The notes beneath the pieces are model-generated. The model did not search any database. It had not been told where the DNA came from and saw only the letters and a program-made list of their open reading frames with translations. Below are positions 58,908 to 64,000 of a stretch of DNA of 64,000 nucleotides, in pieces. Source of the DNA: Acidobacteriaceae bacterium (GTDB lineage Bacteria; Acidobacteriota; Terriglobia; Bryobacterales; Bryobacteraceae); contig JAFAMD010000013.1 in assembly GCA_019233755.1 (NCBI GenBank), positions 62,001 to 126,000 of the forward strand. The letters run 5' to 3'. The translations under genes were made by a program, and so were the position numbers. Each line of letters opens with the position of its first letter. Position 1 is the first letter of the stretch.

Positions 58908-60279
58908 CCGATTTTCCCTGAACGAATTTGTAGAAAGACTCTCTAACTGCCGCCGAGCAAGCGAGTGCTAAACCTGGATGATAGTTTCACCCGGCAAATT
59001 GCATGAATCTTACGGTGCAGGCCCTGATTGCTTCAAACGGTTACAGTGCGAAGAAGGCTCAGTGAGAGGATTCCCACTCAGCCAAGCGAACTCCTCAACG
59101 TGCGCGGCGCATTCTGCATTGCTCGAAGAAGAATAAGTCGAGTACCACATCTCCATTTTGCGAATCCCGCGCTCTTGCTGATTCGGGAGATAAATTCCTG
59201 CGAGTCTGCACCGTCGGCGCCCGCCAATCCAATTCGCAAAACAAGCAATCCTTCTATCCCATTGCTGATCCGTATTTGTGAGACATTCCTTTTGCTCGAT
59301 GGATATTCGGTGCCCCGGCTGTGTTACACGGTACAAATACGGGGAGCTATCGTGACCCTTCCAGCGGCGAAAGAAGCCGTAACCCGTATCAATCGGAGTC
59401 AACGACCAAGCGACGTTCCGGTCGTTGCTTATTCCGCTTGTTGCATCGCCCCAAACCCCAGCGAATTAGTTATGACGCCGTGGCGCTCAACACAACCTAC
59501 GGATACGTGCTCGGTTGGGTGCCTGCCTTACAGTGGCTGCGATATTCTCAAAGCTTCTATAAATTCTAAGCGGCGTTCTAACTTGTCACAATTTGTGACG
59601 CCCGGAGCGCTTTCTCTTCAATACTGGGTAAGAATTTCCGTGCGCTCTTACGGCTGTTCGAATTTCCTGATCGTACAGACACTGACAAAACCCCGAGGTG
59701 GGAATTACGGTAAGGCAAGACCAGATCTATTGGACCAGACATAGAGAATCGATGCTTTCACTATCTTGGCGCTCCGAAACGTTTCCCGCAGCCAGGAGTC
59801 TCGTTGTGCCGAGCATTGCTGCAGGCCGTCGGCTTCGCTCTGATTTACTGGTGCGGTTTCCCGAGGAGATGTTTCCGGCGCAAAACACCCTCTGTGGACG
59901 ACACTGTACTCCTCTTGGAAGTTACGACTACTCTTAGGTTCGGAGATATATTGCCGAAGACCCGATGGATTCGGCTATTGATGACGCTTCAGGCACTGAC
60001 TGGACTCATTCGATCTCATTCGACTGGCGTTGACTTTATCCATTCCCCAATCACTTAGCAATTTCGTTCCGATCGTCCGCACTCTTCGTTAGCGGAAGCG
60101 CCCCCGGATCTGCAGGGTGGTGCGACATCATGCTACCGACAAGATGCAAGACAACTGAACCATGTCAAACTATATTCTTCGGACGATATATATCCAGCAA
60201 TGTTCCCAGCGTATGTACCGTAAGGTGGGTTGCGTCAAACGTTTGTCGCAAACTTGTAGCTTCAGACGTATCAAAAAAC
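58908..60279. other. Long intergenic region with no supported gene
   Basis: About 1.37 kb. Open frames occur on both strands (59010-59402 reverse; 59028-59744 forward), but neither has SD, domain or codon pattern that convinces me. It contains an exact palindrome GTCACA-ATT-TGTGAC at 59585-59599. The region separates the reverse glycan operon from the xox operon and must hold both promoters. Confidence 0.5.
59585..59599. promoter_or_regulatory. Palindrome GTCACAATTTGTGAC
   Basis: A 15-bp inverted repeat (6-bp arms, 3-bp centre) within the long non-coding stretch. Operator-like in shape; regulator unknown. Confidence 0.35.
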
Positions 60280-62049
60280 TTGAGAACCTCCAGATACATC
60301 CCAACTTGGATAGTTCTTCTGCTGCCGGTTTTATCCGCATACGCGCAGATTCAGAACCAGCCCGATGACGGTCAGTGGACCATGGCAGCCAAGAATTACG
60401 CGAGTACCCGTTTCAGTGCGCTGGATCAAATCAATAGCGGAAATGTGAGAAACCTGAAGCTCGCCTGGACATTTTCGACCGGCTTGACACACGGCCATGA
60501 GGCAGCACCATTGATAGTTAATAACACCATATACATCGTGACGCCGTGGCCCAATTATCTGTACGCCCTCGACCTAAGCAAACCAGGTGCGCCCATGAAA
60601 TGGGTTTATGAGCCTGATCCCACTCCGGCAGCTCAGGGCGTGGCATGTTGCGATGTCGTCAATCGTGGTGCTGCATATTACAACGGCAAAATCTACTACA
60701 ACACTCTCGATGCTCAAACAGTCGCAGTGGACGCAAATACGGGTAAGGAGATCTGGAAGACGAAGCTCGGCGATATCAATTTGGGCGAATCCATGACCAT
60801 GGCCCCGATCGTAGCAAAAGGTAAGGTGATTGCCGGCAACAGCGGCGGCGAGTTCGGCGTGCGTGGATGGATGGCTGGTCTCGATGCGGATACGGGTAAG
60901 ATCGCCTGGCGCGCATACGCGACCGGACCCGATTCCGACGTGTTAATCGGGTCGAACTTCAAGCCGTTCTACCAAGCGGCGAGAGGCAAGGATCTTGGTG
61001 TAAAGACATGGCCAGGCGAGACCTGGAAAATTGGCGGCGGCACAGGCTGGAGTTGGATCTCTTATGATCCCGACCTCGACCTTATCTATTACGGAACATC
61101 GAATCCGGGACCATGGAACCCAGAACAGCGTCCGGGTGATAACAAATGGACGTCCACGTTATTTGCGAGACGTCCTGAAACTGGCGAGGCGATCTGGGCC
61201 TACCAATTCAATCCGCACGATGACCATGACTACGATGCCGTCAATGAGAACATCCTGCTTGATCTGAATATCGGAGGCCGGAGCCGAAAGGTACTGGCAC
61301 ACCCGGACCGAAACGGACGGATGTATATCCTTGACCGTACAAATGGAGAGGTCCTCTCGGCCGAGCCGTTTGCTTATCAGAATACAAGTGAAGGTGTGGA
61401 TCTCAAGACTGGCAGGTTGAAGGTCAATCCCAACAAGGCGAGTGGTTACAAGACCCTTCGCGACGCCTGTCCTGCGCCTCCTGGAGGCAAAGACTGGCAA
61501 CCCTCAGCCTATTCGCCCAAGACAGGGCTTATCTACATTCCACATAACAATTTGTGCTATGAAAGCCAGGGTGTGAGGGCAAATTACATCTCGGGAACAC
61601 CGTTCGTAGGGATGAACGTCCGTATGTACGCCGGACCGGGTGGCAACCGTGGAGCGTTTTCTGCCTGGGATCCCGTGAAGGCCAAGACCCTTTGGGAGGT
61701 CAAGGAAATGTTTCCTGCGTGGAGTGGCGCGCTTGTCACTGCCACAAATATCGTTTTCTACGGAACCATGGATGGCTGGTTCAAAGCGCTCGACGCGACT
61801 AACGGCAAATTGCTTTGGCAATTTAAGACTGGATCGGGAATCATCGGCCAGCCGGTCACATACAAAGGACCGGATGGCAAGCAATACGTCGCCGTGTTAT
61901 CAGGAGTGGGCGGCTGGGCCGGAACTGTCGTCGCGGGCGGAATAAACACTGTTGATGGCACGGCGGCGCTGGGGTTTACAAACGCCATGACCGATTTGGG
62001 TAAGTACACAACCAAGGGCGGCACGCTCTATGTCTTTTCGTTGCCTTAA
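60280..62049 (+). CDS. xoxF: Lanthanide-type PQQ methanol/ethanol dehydrogenase
   Basis: A periplasmic eight-bladed propeller quinoprotein that oxidises methanol or other short alcohols. I use the TTG at 60280, which gives a signal peptide (RTSRYIPTWIVLLLPVLSAY); the frame opens at 60130, and no start has a good SD. Key features: disulfide ring GVACCDVVNRG; metal Glu in GESMTMAP; metal Asn in YGTSNPGPWN; catalytic Asp plus the extra Asp of lanthanide enzymes in HDDHDYDAVNE (D-Y-D; calcium-type MxaF has D-x-A there); C-terminal tail VFSLP. The alignment is best with XoxF. Operon with xoxJ and a cytochrome c. Confidence 0.9.
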   Translation: MRTSRYIPTWIVLLLPVLSAYAQIQNQPDDGQWTMAAKNYASTRFSALDQINSGNVRNLKLAWTFSTGLTHGHEAAPLIVNNTIYIVTPWPNYLYALDLSKPGAPMKWVYEPDPTPAAQGVACCDVVNRGAAYYNGKIYYNTLDAQTVAVDANTGKEIWKTKLGDINLGESMTMAPIVAKGKVIAGNSGGEFGVRGWMAGLDADTGKIAWRAYATGPDSDVLIGSNFKPFYQAARGKDLGVKTWPGETWKIGGGTGWSWISYDPDLDLIYYGTSNPGPWNPEQRPGDNKWTSTLFARRPETGEAIWAYQFNPHDDHDYDAVNENILLDLNIGGRSRKVLAHPDRNGRMYILDRTNGEVLSAEPFAYQNTSEGVDLKTGRLKVNPNKASGYKTLRDACPAPPGGKDWQPSAYSPKTGLIYIPHNNLCYESQGVRANYISGTPFVGMNVRMYAGPGGNRGAFSAWDPVKAKTLWEVKEMFPAWSGALVTATNIVFYGTMDGWFKALDATNGKLLWQFKTGSGIIGQPVTYKGPDGKQYVAVLSGVGGWAGTVVAGGINTVDGTAALGFTNAMTDLGKYTTKGGTLYVFSLP

Positions 62050-62806
62050 CCTCTTACTCCTTACTTTGATAGCTGGCGAAGCAGCGGCACAAAACGTGCT
62101 GAGGGTCTGTGCGGATCCAAATAATATGCCTTTCTCCAATCGGCAAGGGCAGGGGTTCGAGAACAAATTGGCAGAGATCGTCGCCGCGAACCTCGGCGTA
62201 AAGCTGCAGTATACCTGGTGGTCGCTGCGAACATCATTCGTAAAAGACTCAATCGATGAGGGACGTTGCGATGTTTTGATGGGTGTCCCAACGGCGCTTG
62301 CTGCGATTACACCAACGCGGCCCTATTACCGCTCGACCTATGTCTTCGTTTCGCGCCGTGATCGGGGACTACATCTCACGTCACTTGATGATCCACGCCT
62401 GAATAATCTCCGCATTGGAATCCAAATTGTCGGAGACGACTATGCGCCGCCGGCGATCGCACTCGCGCGTCGCGGTATAACAGCAAATATCATCGCGTTC
62501 AGCCTTTTCGGTGACCAGGAGAATGCTCACGGGAAGATCATCAAAGCGGTGGTGCGTGGAGATATAGATACAGCAATTGTATGGGGTCCGTTCGCCGGAT
62601 ACTTCGCCAAATTGCAAAACGCTCCATTGGACATCAGGCCCGTCTCTCCGGCTATCTTTCTCGGTATTCCGTTTACGTACGAGATCTCCATTGGGGTCCG
62701 CAAGGGGAATGAGTCGCTCAAAGCCGAATTGGACAAGGCGCTTATAAGCGAATCATCCACAGTGGAAGGGATGCTCTCACAATACGGCGTGCCCCAAGTG
62801 CATTAA
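62030..62806 (+). CDS. xoxJ: XoxJ-like periplasmic substrate-binding-type protein
   Basis: A 258-residue secreted protein of the SBP_bac_3 fold. Signal peptide LNLLLLTLIAGEAAAQ, then VLRVCADPNNMPFSNRQGQG and FENKLAEIVAANLGVKL, typical for MoxJ/XoxJ, which help mature or activate PQQ dehydrogenases. It overlaps the xoxF 3' end by 20 bp, strong evidence that it belongs to the dehydrogenase. An ordinary solute receptor is unlikely because no ABC transporter genes follow. Confidence 0.87.
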   Translation: MSFRCLNLLLLTLIAGEAAAQNVLRVCADPNNMPFSNRQGQGFENKLAEIVAANLGVKLQYTWWSLRTSFVKDSIDEGRCDVLMGVPTALAAITPTRPYYRSTYVFVSRRDRGLHLTSLDDPRLNNLRIGIQIVGDDYAPPAIALARRGITANIIAFSLFGDQENAHGKIIKAVVRGDIDTAIVWGPFAGYFAKLQNAPLDIRPVSPAIFLGIPFTYEISIGVRKGNESLKAELDKALISESSTVEGMLSQYGVPQVH

Positions 62807-62812
62807 CAAGCA

Positions 62813-63337
62813 ATGCGGACTCTTTGTATTTTCGGCGTCTGCTTTTTCGTTGTATTCACATCCTGCCAGCGAGAGAAGCGCGATTTACGGCCTGTACCCA
62901 CGCGACTGGCAATTTATAGCGATGCTGCCCGGCAAAGTCCGTTGCGTCCGGGAGGAGCCGAACAGCCACAGTTACGTGTCACGAATCCCTACAACGGAAG
63001 TGCCTACGACATCGCTGAAGGCGAACGTCTGTATGAGTGGTATAACTGCTCCGGCTGTCACTCGCATGGTGGAGGCGGCATTGGACCTCCGCTGATTAAA
63101 ACAGATTGGATTTATGGAGGTGAGCCCGAAAATCTCTTCGACACAATCGTGAAAGGCAGGCCAAACGGCATGCCATCGTGGGGCGGCCGCATTCCTGAGT
63201 ACCAAATTTGGCAAATTGTGGCGTTTATACGCTCAATGAACGGCCAGCAACCGCGCTCCGCCACCGCTAGTAGAGCCGACACAATTGAACAGAATCCGCA
63301 GACTATTCAGAATCGGACGGGCGGAGCAACGAAATGA
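62813..63337 (+). CDS. XoxG-like c-type cytochrome, lipoprotein
   Basis: A 174-residue monoheme cytochrome with a lipobox-like VVFTSCQ at the end of a short signal sequence, heme site WYNCSGCHSH near residues 77-86, and Met ligand in NGMPSWGG. Position directly behind xoxF and xoxJ indicates the electron acceptor of the dehydrogenase (XoxG role). Its stop overlaps the start of the oxidase subunit gene, suggesting electrons pass on to that oxidase. Confidence 0.87.
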   Translation: MRTLCIFGVCFFVVFTSCQREKRDLRPVPTRLAIYSDAARQSPLRPGGAEQPQLRVTNPYNGSAYDIAEGERLYEWYNCSGCHSHGGGGIGPPLIKTDWIYGGEPENLFDTIVKGRPNGMPSWGGRIPEYQIWQIVAFIRSMNGQQPRSATASRADTIEQNPQTIQNRTGGATK

Positions 63338-64000
63338 CGAAGCGGAACGGCGAAAAAGGGGCTGGTTTGAAAGGGGCAGTCTTCTGCGCCTACGCTTTTG
63401 TCCTTTTTGATGCGTGTGCCGGTCATCAGCAATCGGCTGTCGATCCGGCTGGGCCGCAATCTGGCAAAATCGCGGTGCTCTGGTGGTTTTTCTTTGGGTT
63501 GCTTACTACCATCTTTCTAATTGTGATGGTGTTCACGCTTCTGACACTTACCCGAAGGGGTCATAGAAGTGGACAAGAGCCTCTCAATGCCAGTCATCTT
63601 CCGCCCGGAGCAGACGAAAAGGAACTCACGAGAATTGTTGCGGCTGCAACAATCGCAACCGTCCTCATTCTGTTCGTCTTGCTTATAGCGAGCGTCTCCA
63701 CAGGGAAGTCCATCTCCGAACTCGGGGACAAGAAGAATGGAATGGTCATTGAGGTGACCGGCAATCAGTGGTGGTGGCACGTGCGCTATTGGAACGATGA
63801 TCCAAGCCAAATGCTGGTGACCGCGAACGAGATTCACATTCCCACCGGCCGGCCGGTGATGATCCGCGGAATGTCGCAGGACGTAATTCACAGCTTTTGG
63901 GTGCCGAATCTTCATGGTAAGCGTGATTTGATTCCATCGCGGGTTACAACCGAATGGATTGAAGCCGACCAGCCAGGTATCTATCGCGGTCAGTGTGCCG
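63334..64000 (+). CDS. coxB: Cytochrome c oxidase subunit II (partial, runs off the window)
   Basis: 222 codons visible from the ATGA overlap at 63334; the 3' end lies beyond 64000. A signal/lipobox-like FVLFDACAG is followed by two membrane helices (VLWWFFFGLLTTIFLIVMVF; IVAAATIATVLILFVLLIAS), then the periplasmic cupredoxin domain with the conserved VTGNQWWWHVRYW and the first CuA His in QDVIHSFWVPNLHGKRDLIP. The Cys pair of CuA is not yet reached. Being in one operon with xoxF it may belong to an oxidase devoted to alcohol oxidation. Confidence 0.93.
   Translation, partial: MTKRNGEKGAGLKGAVFCAYAFVLFDACAGHQQSAVDPAGPQSGKIAVLWWFFFGLLTTIFLIVMVFTLLTLTRRGHRSGQEPLNASHLPPGADEKELTRIVAAATIATVLILFVLLIASVSTGKSISELGDKKNGMVIEVTGNQWWWHVRYWNDDPSQMLVTANEIHIPTGRPVMIRGMSQDVIHSFWVPNLHGKRDLIPSRVTTEWIEADQPGIYRGQCA

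Noticed and set aside
59028-59744. Forward open frame of 238 codons in the long intergenic region, and the reverse frame 59010-59402
   Set aside because: They overlap each other, have no SD and no domain; the residue composition looks random.
1-64000. tRNA, rRNA, CRISPR array, transposase or integrase
   Set aside because: None recognised by eye in either strand; a covariance-model search could still find a small RNA gene.

Overview
The window reads as a dense, GC-moderate bacterial chromosome segment, most likely from an Acidobacteriota (Bryobacter/Solibacter-like) soil bacterium. That placement is inference. It rests on the layout of the Tad pilus locus, on the long acidobacterial-type polytopic proteins beginning around a DPDLWYH motif, and on the general mix of genes. 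I see no rRNA, tRNA, CRISPR array or insertion sequence.

Layout. 0-3.3 kb: a DUF192 protein, a GH133-type glycogen debranching enzyme and formyltetrahydrofolate deformylase (purU). 3.4-14.6 kb: a cell-surface glycan region. Three forward genes (membrane protein, GT2, methyltransferase) converge on a tightly coupled six-gene reverse operon with GDP-heptose enzymes (hddA and an hddC-gmhB fusion), an epimerase, a GT2 and two polytopic proteins. 14.9-28.3 kb: a Tad/Flp type IVb pilus locus with two divergent Flp pilins, cpaA, cpaE, cpaF, tadB, tadC, a 31-residue membrane micropeptide, DUF192 and PilZ proteins, a TonB-like protein, cpaB, the secretin cpaC and a coiled-coil protein. Both pilins and cpaB carry a TTGG-N8-TTGC sigma-54 promoter 55-63 nt upstream of the start codon, and similar inverted repeats lie 53-62 bp further up. 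A sigma-54 activator gene lies nearby at 30.6 kb. 28.3-38.8 kb: metabolic enzymes, an outer-membrane protein, fabF, and MarR, NmrA-like and TetR genes with visible operators, followed by decaying SDR and FRG genes. 38.9-42.7 kb: a GT4, a DUF6496 protein, two c-type cytochromes and a metallothionein.

42.9-58.9 kb: the most unusual part. A 13-gene reverse operon, faced by two forward genes (PIG-L deacetylase, GT4), encodes four CgeB-type glycosyltransferases, a GT4, a GT9-like protein, a sugar nucleotidyltransferase, a methyltransferase, a histidine phosphatase, a B12-binding radical SAM enzyme, two epimerase modules and two related TIM-barrel glycosidase-like modules. One of these modules is circularly permuted. 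The other has lost both catalytic glutamates and is fused to a CDP-paratose-2-epimerase-like domain. The whole looks like a biosynthetic system for a decorated oligosaccharide or glycoconjugate, close in content to what I recall as the TIGRFAM 'rhizo-twelve' cassette.

60.1-64 kb: a lanthanide-type (XoxF) PQQ alcohol dehydrogenase operon, xoxF-xoxJ-cytochrome c, coupled to a cytochrome c oxidase subunit II gene that runs off the window.
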